Source: Microbacterium excoecariae (GTDB lineage: Bacteria > Actinomycetota > Actinomycetes > Actinomycetales > Microbacteriaceae). Taken from it: a stretch of DNA of 64,000 nucleotides. The stretch lies in the NCBI RefSeq assembly GCF_011326725.1, contig NZ_JAANCO010000001.1, positions 372,001-436,000 on the forward strand. The letters run 5' to 3'. The translations under genes and the position numbers were made by a program. Shown piece after piece: positions 38,702-46,480 of the stretch (positions within the stretch are counted from its first letter, which is position 1; each line of letters starts with the position of its first letter). A model generated the notes under the pieces. The model did no database searches. It saw nothing but the letters and a program-made list of their open reading frames with translations, and was not told the DNA's origin.

Positions 38702-40047
38702 TCGTCGCCTCCTTCCGAGGGCGTCGGCGACGGCGTGGCCGAGCGGGTGGGCGTGGGGGTGGCGCTCGGCGTCGGATCGAGGTCGGCGGGATCCGCGTCC
38801 TCGTCGGCCGTGCCGGCGTCGAGCCGCGCGCTGAGGTTCTCGACGATCTGCTGCGCCTCGGCGAGGGAGCTCGCGCTGATGGTCTCGACGATCCGGTCGC
38901 GCCACGCGGCGGGGAGGTCCTCGAGCAGGATCCCCGTGTCCTCGTAGGGCGTCGCGAGCGCGACCGGGCCGACGGACTGCTGGATCCCCTGGTAGATGAC
39001 GATGCTGTCCTCGTCGGCGCCGACGAAGTAGCGCGTCTGGGTCCAGCTGTAGAACGCCACGGCGCCCGCCGTGAGGGCCGCGATGAGGAGCACGAACGAG
39101 GCGATCCCGACGATGCGGCGCCGGCGCGTGCGGCGCCGGTCCTCAGCGATGAGCTCCTCGAGGTATTCCGTGTCGGGCTCGAAGTGGCTCGGTTCGTTCG
39201 CGGCCGCGCGGGTCGGGTGTAGCCAGCCCGTGGGCAGCAGTGAGCGGGAGGCGGGGACGACCACGCCGTTCGGGTTCGAGGCGGATCCGACGATCGTCGG
39301 CGTGCCCGTGTAGAGCGGGTGCTGGCCGCCGACGTCGACGATGACGATCGTGACGTTGTCGGGGGCGCCGCCGTCGAGCGCCTGCTTCAGGAGGCTGTCC
39401 GCGGTGCGGGCGGGCGGCATCTCCTGCCGGAGGGTTTTCGACAGGTGCGCCTCGTCGACGACGCCCGAGAGGCCGTCGGAGCAGAGCACCCAGCGGTCGC
39501 CGGGCCGGGTCGGCATGATGAACGTGTCGACGTCCGGGTGGGCGTCCATGTCGCCGAGGACGCGCATCAGGACGGATCGGCGGGGGTGGAAGCGCGCCTC
39601 CTCCGGCGTGATGCGGCCGGTCTCGACGAGGCGCTGCACGAAGGTGTGATCGGTCGTGATCTGCGTGCACTCGCCGTCGCGGAACAGGTAGATCCGCGAG
39701 TCGCCGATGTGGCCGATCACGGCGTACTCGTCGACCATGATGATCCCGCTCACGGTCGTCCCAAGCCCCGCGAGCTCGGGCCGGCGCGCGGCGACGTCGA
39801 TGAGGTCGCTCGCGGTCGAGACGATCGTGTCGCGGAGCGCCTCCTCGGCGCGGGCCGGGGTGTCGAAGTGCTCGTCGAGCGCCTGCAGGCGGCTGATCGC
39901 GACCGCCGAGGCGACGTCGCCGCCGGCGTGCCCGCCCATGCCGTCCGCGACGACGAAGAGGTTCGAGCCCGAATAGCCCGAGTCCTGGTTGTTCGACCGC
40001 ACGCGCCCCGTGTGGGAGATGGCGGCGCTGGATCCCTCGAAGACCAT
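38698..40047 (-). CDS. pstP: PP2C-family protein phosphatase PstP
   Basis: A 449-residue membrane Ser/Thr phosphatase that reverses PknA and PknB action. Metal-binding motifs are visible: SNNQDSGYSG, VVADGMGGHAGGDVAS, GHIGDSRIYLFRDG, LCSDGLSGV and PDNVTIVIVD. The catalytic part covers about 1-240. A basic RRTRRRR stretch precedes one transmembrane helix at about 310-335; the outside part of about 110 residues ends in Ser-Thr-Pro repeats. Arranged as in mycobacteria between fhaB and rodA. Confidence 0.95.
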   Translation of the reverse strand: MVFEGSSAAISHTGRVRSNNQDSGYSGSNLFVVADGMGGHAGGDVASAVAISRLQALDEHFDTPARAEEALRDTIVSTASDLIDVAARRPELAGLGTTVSGIIMVDEYAVIGHIGDSRIYLFRDGECTQITTDHTFVQRLVETGRITPEEARFHPRRSVLMRVLGDMDAHPDVDTFIMPTRPGDRWVLCSDGLSGVVDEAHLSKTLRQEMPPARTADSLLKQALDGGAPDNVTIVIVDVGGQHPLYTGTPTIVGSASNPNGVVVPASRSLLPTGWLHPTRAAANEPSHFEPDTEYLEELIAEDRRRTRRRRIVGIASFVLLIAALTAGAVAFYSWTQTRYFVGADEDSIVIYQGIQQSVGPVALATPYEDTGILLEDLPAAWRDRIVETISASSLAEAQQIVENLSARLDAGTADEDADPADLDPTPSATPTPTRSATPSPTPSEGGDE

Positions 40048-40057
40048 CGGTCGTCGG

Positions 40058-40591
40058 CTACTTCCGCAGCTCGAACGTCGTCGCGCCGATCTTGATGGGC
40101 GCGCCCACCGTCACGGCCACGGGCGAGTTCGGGGCGACCTTGTGGCCGTCGTGGAAGGTTCCGTTTGTCGAGTCGAGGTCCTGCAGCATCCACTGGTCGG
40201 CGTACCGGACGAGGCGCGCGTGGTGGCTGGACGTGTAGTCGTCGCGGATCACGAGGCCCGCGTCCGAGGAGCGCCCGATCGTGAGCGGCTCGGATCCGAG
40301 GGGGATCTCGAGGCCCTCCTTCGGGCCGGAGGTGATGACGATCTTCGTCGCGGTGCCCGCCGTCGCGGGCGCCGCCTGGGCCGCGCGCGGGATGTCGTGC
40401 GCGACGGTCTGGGCGTTCGGATCCGCGGGCCCGGCGGGCGCGGGCGCGCGCGTCACGCTCGGGGCCTCGGGCAGCTTCTGCACGCGGCCGCCGAACACGT
40501 CGGCGCGCAGGGCGAAGATCAGGATGAAGACAAACACCCACAGCAGCAGGAGGAACCCGTACTGGAGGATGAAAAGGGTCAGCTCGCTCAC
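40058..40591 (-). CDS. fhaB: FHA-domain membrane protein FhaB (FipA-like)
   Basis: A 177-residue protein with an N-terminal transmembrane helix (FILQYGFLLLLWVFVFILIF) and a C-terminal FHA domain that binds phosphothreonine. The FHA core is LTIGRSSDAGLVI, SSHHARLV and DLDSTNGTF. In mycobacteria FhaB/FipA links PknA signalling to FtsZ and FtsQ at division. GTG is chosen as start because it overlaps the fhaA stop and begins just before the helix. Confidence 0.93.
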   Translation of the reverse strand: MSELTLFILQYGFLLLLWVFVFILIFALRADVFGGRVQKLPEAPSVTRAPAPAGPADPNAQTVAHDIPRAAQAAPATAGTATKIVITSGPKEGLEIPLGSEPLTIGRSSDAGLVIRDDYTSSHHARLVRYADQWMLQDLDSTNGTFHDGHKVAPNSPVAVTVGAPIKIGATTFELRK

Positions 40592-41328
40592 GACCGGCCT
40601 CCCCGGAACGCGTCGATGATCTGCGTCGCGTCCTGCTGGTCGGGCAGCGGGCGTCGCGTCGGCTGCGCCGTCGCGACGACGCGGAAGACGATGTTCGTCC
40701 GGCCGATCGTGATCGTCTGCCCGTCCGCGAGACCCGCCTCGCGGATCCGCTGGCCGTCGAGTTTGGATCCGTTCGTGGAGCCCAGGTCGCGAACCATGGC
40801 GCGCTCGCCGTCCCACAGCACCTCGACGTGGCGGCGGCTCGTGCCCGAGTCGGCGATCGTGATGTCCGAGTCGGAGCCGCGGCCGATGACGGTGCGCGCC
40901 TGCGAGATGGTGTGACGGCGGCCGTCGACGTCGAGCGCCGCCTGCCAGGAGACCTGCCCCTCGGGGGAGGAGCTCTCGACCTCGATCGTCCCGGTCGCGA
41001 CGCCGTCCGCCGCGCGCACCTCGATCGAGAGGGGGCCGGAGAAGCTGTAGCCCTGCGCCCGCGCGTGCTTCTCGACGACGGAGCGCAGCTCGGCGTCGAG
41101 CGCCGAGCCCAGGCCGCGCATGCGCTCGGCGTCGGCGGCGCTCAGCCGCACCTCGAAGCGGTGCGGGGTGAGGATCCGCTCGCGGCTGACGACGGCGGCC
41201 TTCGTGTCCATCTCCCGGCGCAGCGCCGCGGCGATCTCGACGGGCTGGATGCCGCTGCGGAAGGTCTTCGCGAACGCGCCGTTGACGGCGCGCTCGAGGC
41301 CCTTCTCGAAGCTGTCAAGCAATCCCAC
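40588..41328 (-). CDS. fhaA: FHA-domain protein FhaA (DUF3662 plus FHA)
   Basis: A 246-residue cytoplasmic protein. The N-terminal DUF3662 domain (about 1-115) opens GLLDSFEKGLERAVNGAFAK (LLDSFEKGLERAVNG) and includes ALRREMDTKA. The C-terminal FHA domain (about 150-230) shows TVIGRGSDSDITI, SRRHVEV and DLGSTNGSKL. In mycobacteria FhaA binds the phosphorylated pseudokinase of MurJ and controls wall synthesis. The GTG start follows GAGGAGC; longer frames add residues overlapping a promoter-like region. First gene of the leftward kinase and wall operon. Confidence 0.94.
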   Translation of the reverse strand: MGLLDSFEKGLERAVNGAFAKTFRSGIQPVEIAAALRREMDTKAAVVSRERILTPHRFEVRLSAADAERMRGLGSALDAELRSVVEKHARAQGYSFSGPLSIEVRAADGVATGTIEVESSSPEGQVSWQAALDVDGRRHTISQARTVIGRGSDSDITIADSGTSRRHVEVLWDGERAMVRDLGSTNGSKLDGQRIREAGLADGQTITIGRTNIVFRVVATAQPTRRPLPDQQDATQIIDAFRGGRS

Positions 41329-41423
41329 GGTGCTCCTCGGTGTCGGTACGGGGTATGCGTCATGGTACTGGTGGCGGCTGTGGCGCGCGGGAGCGGTCCG
41401 ATTCGCGGCGCCCCGTGGGGACA

Positions 41424-41432
41424 TGCTATTCT
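41424..41432 (+). promoter_or_regulatory. Possible tRNA-Leu promoter (-10 element)
   Basis: TGCTATTCT looks like an extended -10 element, ending 32 bases before tRNA-Leu. I see no good -35. Confidence 0.35.
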
Positions 41433-41464
41433 CGGGAAGTTGAGTTCGTGCGTAGCGCGAACGC

Positions 41465-41548
41465 GCGCAAGTGGCGGAATCGGTAGACGCGCTGGCTTCA
41501 GGTGCCAGTGTCCTTACGGACGTGGGGGTTCAAGTCCCCCCTTGCGCA
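41465..41548 (+). tRNA. tRNA-Leu (CAG)
   Basis: An 84-base type II tRNA. Acceptor GCGCAAG pairs with CTTGCGC; the D arm contains TGGCGGAAT. The anticodon loop TTCAGGT carries CAG. The long variable arm includes TGTCCTTACGGACG, and the T arm GGTTCAAGTCC. No CCA is encoded. Confidence 0.97.
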
Positions 41549-41553
41549 CAGCG

Positions 41554-41585
41554 AGCCCCGGCCAGATCTGGCCGGGGCTTTTTCG
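41554..41585 (+). terminator. tRNA-Leu terminator
   Basis: AGCCCCGGCCAGA directly abuts its complement TCTGGCCGGGGCT, followed by TTTTT. Very stable and immediately after the tRNA. Confidence 0.95.
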
Positions 41586-41625
41586 TTCCCGGGCGGCTGT
41601 GGCGGGCCCGGTAGCGTGGGGTCAT

Positions 41626-42612
41626 ATGCGCACGGGCGACGAGACCATGACCCCCGACGAGCTGGAAGACCTCTGCCGCGCGGCGGTGCGCGGGGCCGGC
41701 GGCGGGCCCCGGACGGCGGACGTGCTGGCCCGCGCGACCGTGGCCGCCGAGCGCCGGGGGCGGTCGTCGGTCGGCGCCGGGCACCTCCTCGACTACCTCT
41801 CCGCGCTGCGCGAGGGGAGGCTCGCGGGCGAGGCGGATCCCGTCGTGACGCGGCCCCTGGTCGGCACGGTGCTCGCGGACGCGCGCGAGGGCACGGCGCA
41901 CGCCGCGTTCGAGGCCGCGCTCCCCGAGCTCGATGCGGCCGCGCGGTCCTGCGGCGTGGCGGTGCTGTCGATTCGCGGCGCCTTCTCCGCCGGCGAGCTC
42001 GGCTGGTACGCCCGTCGGCTCGCCGATGACGGCCTCGTGGCGCTCGTCGCGGGGAACTCGCCCGCCCTCATGAGCGCGTTCGGCGCCCCGGCGGCCGTCA
42101 CCGGCACGAATCCGCTCGCGTTCGCGCTCCCGCACCCCGACGGGGTGCGCGCGTTCGACCAGGCCTCGAGCGAGACGGCGTGGGTCTCCGTGCGCGACGC
42201 GGCCGCGCGCGGCGAGGAGCTGCCGGAGGGGTGGGCGCTCGGGAGCGATGGCCGGCCCACGACCGACGCCCGCGACGCACTCGACGGGGCGCTCGTGCCG
42301 TTCGGCGGCGCGAAGGGATCCAACATCGCGCTCATGATCGAGCTGCTCGCCGTCCTCTCCGGCGGCGCGCTCTCGCGCGAGGCCGCCCCGTTCGACCGCG
42401 GGTCGGAGTCGCCGCGCCTCGGCCTGTTCGCGCTTGCCCTCGACCCGAACGCGTTCGACGCGGGCTACTCCGAACGGGTCGAGGCGCACCTCGCGCGTCT
42501 CGCTCAGGCGCACGGGGCCGACTTCGGCCGGCGCCGACCGCCCCTGGAGCGGATCCTCCTGGAGCCGCGGATCCGCCGGGCGCTCGCGGACGCGGCGGGG
42601 GTCGCCGCATGA
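41626..42612 (+). CDS. Ldh-family oxidoreductase (pyrroline/piperideine-2-carboxylate reductase-like), divergent active site
   Basis: A 328-residue member of the malate/L-lactate dehydrogenase-like family that reduces cyclic imino acids or 2-keto acids with NAD(P)H. VTGTNPLAFALP and AFDQASSETAW are the usual cofactor and Asp-containing motifs, and LVPFGGAKGSNIALMIELL matches the conserved GGxKG region. The family's catalytic His in the RGxxSHG motif is replaced: this protein reads RGRSSVGAG, aligning Val with the His, and the His of GGHKG is Ala. So activity may be altered. Two ATGs are possible (a second is seven codons in). It overlaps a proline-racemase-family gene by ATGA, a pair that would suit 3-hydroxyproline breakdown. 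Confidence 0.78.
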   Translation: MRTGDETMTPDELEDLCRAAVRGAGGGPRTADVLARATVAAERRGRSSVGAGHLLDYLSALREGRLAGEADPVVTRPLVGTVLADAREGTAHAAFEAALPELDAAARSCGVAVLSIRGAFSAGELGWYARRLADDGLVALVAGNSPALMSAFGAPAAVTGTNPLAFALPHPDGVRAFDQASSETAWVSVRDAAARGEELPEGWALGSDGRPTTDARDALDGALVPFGGAKGSNIALMIELLAVLSGGALSREAAPFDRGSESPRLGLFALALDPNAFDAGYSERVEAHLARLAQAHGADFGRRRPPLERILLEPRIRRALADAAGVAA

Positions 42613-43610
42613 GGTCGCGCCGCACGATTCAGGCCGTCGAGGCGCACACCGAGGGGCTCCCCGTCCGGGTGGTGACGGGCGGCGTCGCGCCGCTGCCGGG
42701 CGCGACGATGGCGGAGCGCCGCGAGCGGTTCATCGCCGAGCGCGACGACCTGCGCCGGTTCCTCGTGAACGAGCCGCGCGGGCACGGGACCCTCTCCGGC
42801 GCGATCCTGCAGCCCGCCACGCGCCCGGACGCCGACTGGGGCGTGCTGTTCATCGAGGTGACCGGCGTCCTGCCGATGTGCGGGGCGGGCACGATGGCCG
42901 TCGCCACCGTGCTCGTCGAGACCGGGATGGTCGAGGTGTCGGAGCCGGTGACCGAGGTGCGCCTGGACACCCCGGTCGGTCTCATCACCGTGCGCGTCGA
43001 GGTGCAGGACGGCGAGGCGCGATCCGCCACGATCGTGAACGTCCCCTCCTTCCTCCTCGCCGCGGACGCGAGCGTCGAGGTTCCTGGGCTGGGGAGCGTG
43101 ACGTACGACATGGCGTACGGGGGTAACTTCTACGCGATCGTCGACGCGGAGAGCCTCGGCCTGGAGGTGGAGCGCGGATCCGCGGCGCGGCTGACCGAGG
43201 CGGGAACCGCGATCATGCGCGCGATCGAGCGGGACGCCCGGCCCGTCCACCCCGTCACGGGCTATGCGGGCTGCGAGCACGTGGTGTTCCTGGCCCCCGG
43301 ATCCGACGCCCAGCGCTCGCGCCACGCGCTCATCAACTCCCCCGGCTGGCTCGACCGGTCGCCCGGCGGGACGGGTACGAGCGCGCGCATGGCGCAGCTC
43401 CACGCCCGCGGCCAACTCGGAATCGGCGACGCGTTCGTCAACGAGTCCTTCATCGGCACGAGCTTCACGGGTCGCCTCGTCGAGGAGACGCGCGAGGGCG
43501 GGGTGCGCGCCGTGCGACCCGAGGTGACGGGGCGCGCGTGGATCACGGGAACCGCCGAGTTCCTTCTGGATCCCGCGGACCCGTTCCCCCACGGCTACAC
43601 CGTGGAGTAA
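42609..43610 (+). CDS. Proline racemase superfamily protein with a Cys/Gly active site
   Basis: A 333-residue protein of the superfamily that includes proline racemase, 4-hydroxyproline epimerase (two catalytic Cys) and trans-3-hydroxy-L-proline dehydratase (second Cys replaced by Thr). The first catalytic Cys is kept as Cys91 in MCGAGT, although the usual CGHGT has lost its His. The second reads DRSPGGTGTSARMA, with Gly253 where Cys or Thr is expected. YGGNFYAIVDA, NEPRGHGTLSG and GDAFVNESFIGTSFTG are conserved. A one-base active site suits a dehydratase, and the Ldh-family reductase directly before it would reduce the product to proline; this is inference. Confidence 0.82.
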   Translation: MRSRRTIQAVEAHTEGLPVRVVTGGVAPLPGATMAERRERFIAERDDLRRFLVNEPRGHGTLSGAILQPATRPDADWGVLFIEVTGVLPMCGAGTMAVATVLVETGMVEVSEPVTEVRLDTPVGLITVRVEVQDGEARSATIVNVPSFLLAADASVEVPGLGSVTYDMAYGGNFYAIVDAESLGLEVERGSAARLTEAGTAIMRAIERDARPVHPVTGYAGCEHVVFLAPGSDAQRSRHALINSPGWLDRSPGGTGTSARMAQLHARGQLGIGDAFVNESFIGTSFTGRLVEETREGGVRAVRPEVTGRAWITGTAEFLLDPADPFPHGYTVE

Positions 43611-43628
43611 CGGCCCCGCGGATCCGCC

Positions 43629-45818
43629 TCAGCGCTCGCCGCGGGCGAGCTTCGACGGCCACCACACGCCGCGGCCGATGTCGGTCGCGAGCGCGGGGAC
43701 GAGGAGCGTCCGCACGACGAAGGTGTCGAGCAGCACGCCGAACGCGACGATGAACGCGAGCTGTGCAAGGAAGAGGATCGGGATGACGCCGAGCGCGGCG
43801 AAGGTCGCCGCGAGCACGATCCCGGCCGACGTGATGACCCCACCCGTGACCGTGAGGCCGCGGCGGATCCCCTCCCGCGTGCCGTGGACGAGCGACTCCT
43901 CGCGCACGCGCGTCATGAGGAAGATGTTGTAGTCGATTCCCAGGGCGACGAGGAAGACGAACCCGAACAGCGGCACCGCCGGATCCGCCCCCGGGAAGTC
44001 GAACACGTGGGTGAAGAGCAGGCCCGAGACCCCCATCGCGGTGCCGAACGACAGCACGGTCGTGAGCATGAGCAGCACCGGCGCGAGGATCGAGCGGAGC
44101 AGCAGCATGAGGATCACGAGGATCACCGCGAGCACGACGGGGATGATGAGATTCCGGTCGTGGATCGAGGCGTCGTTCGTGTCGATCGCGGTCGCCGTGA
44201 CGCCGCCGATGAGGACCCCGTCCGGCACGTCCGCTCGGAGGGCGCGCACGGTGTCCGCGGCGGCCTCGGAGTCGGCCGCGTCGGTCAGCGTCGCCTGCAG
44301 GAGGACGTTGCCGTCCGACACCGTCGGCTCGGGCGCGGGGGTGCCGGGAGGGCCCGCGGCCTGGAGGCCGTCGGGCGTGACGGTGGCGGATCCGCTCGGC
44401 GTGTCCGCTGCGACGATCGTCACGCCGTCGACTCCCTCGGCTTCGAGCAAGACGTCGGCGGTGTCCTCCCAAGCGTCCTCGGGCGTCAGGACGAGCGCGG
44501 GGCTGCCGGATCCGCCCGGGAAGTGCTCGCCGAGCGCGGTCTGGCCGTCGCGCGCCTCGGACGCCCCGAGCACGAGGTCGGACTGGGGCACACCGGAGGC
44601 GTCGAGCTGCGTGATGCCGAGGCAGCCGATGGCGAGGACGATCGTGGTCCCGATCCAGATCCGGCGCGGCCGCTTCTGCACGCCGTCGGCGATCCGCTCC
44701 CACAGCCCCGCGCGGGCGGGCGCCGGGTTCTCGGAGAAGCGGGGAACGCGCGGCCAGAACGCGGCGCGCCCGAACGCGAACAGGAGGGCGGGGAGGAAGG
44801 TGAGCGCCGCGAGCATCGCGAACACGATCCCGATGGCGGCCACGGGTCCGAGCGTGCTGTTGGACTTGAGGTCGCTGAGCAGCAGGCAGAGGAGCCCGGC
44901 GATGACGGTGCCGCCGGAGGCCACGATCGGCTCGAAGGACCCCTTGACGGCGCGGAACACCGCGGCACCCTTGTCCTGCGTCGCCCGCAGCTCCTCGCGG
45001 AACCGGGCCACGAGGAGGAGGGAGTAGTCGGTCGCCGCGCCGATGACGAGGATGAACAGGATCCCCTGGGTCTGCCCGCTGAGCAGCAGCACCTCGAACT
45101 TCGCGAGCCACCACACCGTCAGCAGCGCGACGCACAGCGCGAACAGGCTCGTCGAGAGCACGACGATCGGCAGCAGCGCCGAGCGGTACACGAGGATGAG
45201 GATCACGAACACGGCCGCGAGGGCGACGCCGAGCAGCAGGCCGTCGATGCCCGAGAACCCGGCCGCCAGATCGGCGGAGAACCCGGCCGGACCGGTCACG
45301 TAGACCGCGACGCCGTCCGGCATGCTCGCGCGCAGCTCGTCGCCGAGCTCGACCACGACGTCGCCGAGCTCGCCGTCGCTGTCGAGCGGGACGAACGCCT
45401 GCGCGGCGCGACCGTCGTCGGACACGAGGGCGGGGGAGACGTCGCCGGCGACCGCGTCCAGCTCCGCCGCCTCCGCGAGCGCGTCGTCGATCGCGGCGAC
45501 ATCGGTCTCCGCCAGCTCGTCGTCGCCGACGAAGACGACGACCGCCGGGATGGCGTCCGAATCCGAGAAGTCGCCGCGCGCCTCCTGGACGGCGGTCGCG
45601 TCGGCCGATTCGGGCAGGTAGGTCGTCTGGTCGTTGGACGACACCTCGCTGACCTTGCCGAAGAGGGGGCCGCCGAACGAGGCGCCGGCGAGCCAGGCGA
45701 GGATCAGGAGGGCGGGCAGCACGACGCGGATGATCCGGGCTGCCGTGCCCCGCGTGCGCGGGCGGTGCGGGGCGGCATCGCCCGAGGGAGGTGCGGGGGC
45801 AGTCGTGCGGCGGGACAT
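43629..45818 (-). CDS. MMPL-family RND transporter
   Basis: A 729-residue membrane protein with the two-fold MMPL/RND layout: a first helix, an outer domain (about 50-190), five helices, then a second outer domain (about 400-545) and five more helices. GAATDYSLLLVARFREEL and ALGIDYNIFLMTRVREE carry the paired GxxxDY motif with the proton-relay Asp-Tyr. Such proteins export lipids, siderophores or drugs. The ATG after AGGAGC is preferred to one 17 codons earlier. No regulator gene is adjacent, but the 5' flank has AT-rich direct repeats. Confidence 0.9.
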   Translation of the reverse strand: MSRRTTAPAPPSGDAAPHRPRTRGTAARIIRVVLPALLILAWLAGASFGGPLFGKVSEVSSNDQTTYLPESADATAVQEARGDFSDSDAIPAVVVFVGDDELAETDVAAIDDALAEAAELDAVAGDVSPALVSDDGRAAQAFVPLDSDGELGDVVVELGDELRASMPDGVAVYVTGPAGFSADLAAGFSGIDGLLLGVALAAVFVILILVYRSALLPIVVLSTSLFALCVALLTVWWLAKFEVLLLSGQTQGILFILVIGAATDYSLLLVARFREELRATQDKGAAVFRAVKGSFEPIVASGGTVIAGLLCLLLSDLKSNSTLGPVAAIGIVFAMLAALTFLPALLFAFGRAAFWPRVPRFSENPAPARAGLWERIADGVQKRPRRIWIGTTIVLAIGCLGITQLDASGVPQSDLVLGASEARDGQTALGEHFPGGSGSPALVLTPEDAWEDTADVLLEAEGVDGVTIVAADTPSGSATVTPDGLQAAGPPGTPAPEPTVSDGNVLLQATLTDAADSEAAADTVRALRADVPDGVLIGGVTATAIDTNDASIHDRNLIIPVVLAVILVILMLLLRSILAPVLLMLTTVLSFGTAMGVSGLLFTHVFDFPGADPAVPLFGFVFLVALGIDYNIFLMTRVREESLVHGTREGIRRGLTVTGGVITSAGIVLAATFAALGVIPILFLAQLAFIVAFGVLLDTFVVRTLLVPALATDIGRGVWWPSKLARGER

Positions 45819-46210
45819 GGGGTGCTCCTGGTCGCTCGGAGGCGGAAAACGTCGGCTATCGCTCGACATCGATAGTATCTAGCCTATCTAGTAATAACAA
45901 AGAGCAGAAGCTACCTTTCCTGCGGTATTGCACCGTATGCACGCGCGTGCAGGGTGAATCTGTGGGTGAGCTATTCACCCGCCGGATCCCCTCGGAAGGG
46001 CCGTCAGCGCGCCCGGCGGACTGTATTCTGGTCGCAGACGTCCTCTCTCGGTCGTCCGGCCCTCACTGTTTCCCCCCGACGGTGAGGGCTGTTTTCGTGT
46101 TCGGGCAACGAATCCGGCGCGAGCCCTGTTGTTTCGCCATGTTGGTGGGCTAGGTTGGCAGGCGTCGACGTGAAATTGCGACGACATCCGCCCCGATAGA
46201 ACGGCAGTAC
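45819..46210. promoter_or_regulatory. Divergent control region of the MMPL gene and csp
   Basis: This 392-base gap holds two things. Near the MMPL gene, an AT-rich patch contains the direct repeat TATCTA-GCC-TATCTA at 45877-45891 beside TAGTAATAACAA, a likely promoter and operator for the MMPL gene. Near the cold-shock gene lies TATTCT (46024-46029), a possible -10, followed by a hairpin with arms GCCCTCAC and GTGAGGGC (46059-46089) and then TGTTTTCG. If transcription starts near 46035 the csp leader would be about 175 bases and include this hairpin, as in other cold-shock genes with long leaders. I see no gene. Confidence 0.5.
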
Positions 46211-46417
46211 ATGAGCACGCAGGGCACCGTCAAGTGGTTCAACTCGGAGAAGGGCTTCGGCTTCATCTCCCCCGACGAGGGCGGCCAGGACGTCTTCGCG
46301 CACTTCAGTGCGATTCAGACCAAGGGATACCGCTCGCTGGAGGAGAACCAGCGCGTGGAGTTCGAGGTCACGCAGGGCCCCAAGGGCCTGCAGGCCGACA
46401 ACATCGTTCCGCTCTAA
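46211..46417 (+). CDS. Cold shock protein (CspA family)
   Basis: A 68-residue OB-fold nucleic-acid chaperone. RNP1 reads KGFGFI and RNP2 reads VFAHFSAI, the RNA-contacting strands. [10 protein letters not shown] opens it as usual. It melts RNA structure in the cold, or constantly if housekeeping. A long structured leader and a strong terminator flank it, so it is a single-gene transcript. Confidence 0.97.
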   Translation: MSTQGTVKWFNSEKGFGFISPDEGGQDVFAHFSAIQTKGYRSLEENQRVEFEVTQGPKGLQADNIVPL

Positions 46418-46439
46418 AGACGAAGCGCGAACACCCGCG

Positions 46440-46471
46440 ACGCCCCGCACCTCTCCCGAGGTGCGGGGCGT
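46440..46471 (+). terminator. csp terminator
   Basis: ACGCCCCGCACCTC pairs perfectly with GAGGTGCGGGGCGT around the loop TCCC, 23 bases after the csp stop; T-rich sequence follows weakly. It may also serve the convergent coiled-coil gene. Confidence 0.9.
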
Positions 46472-46480
46472 TGTCGTCTC

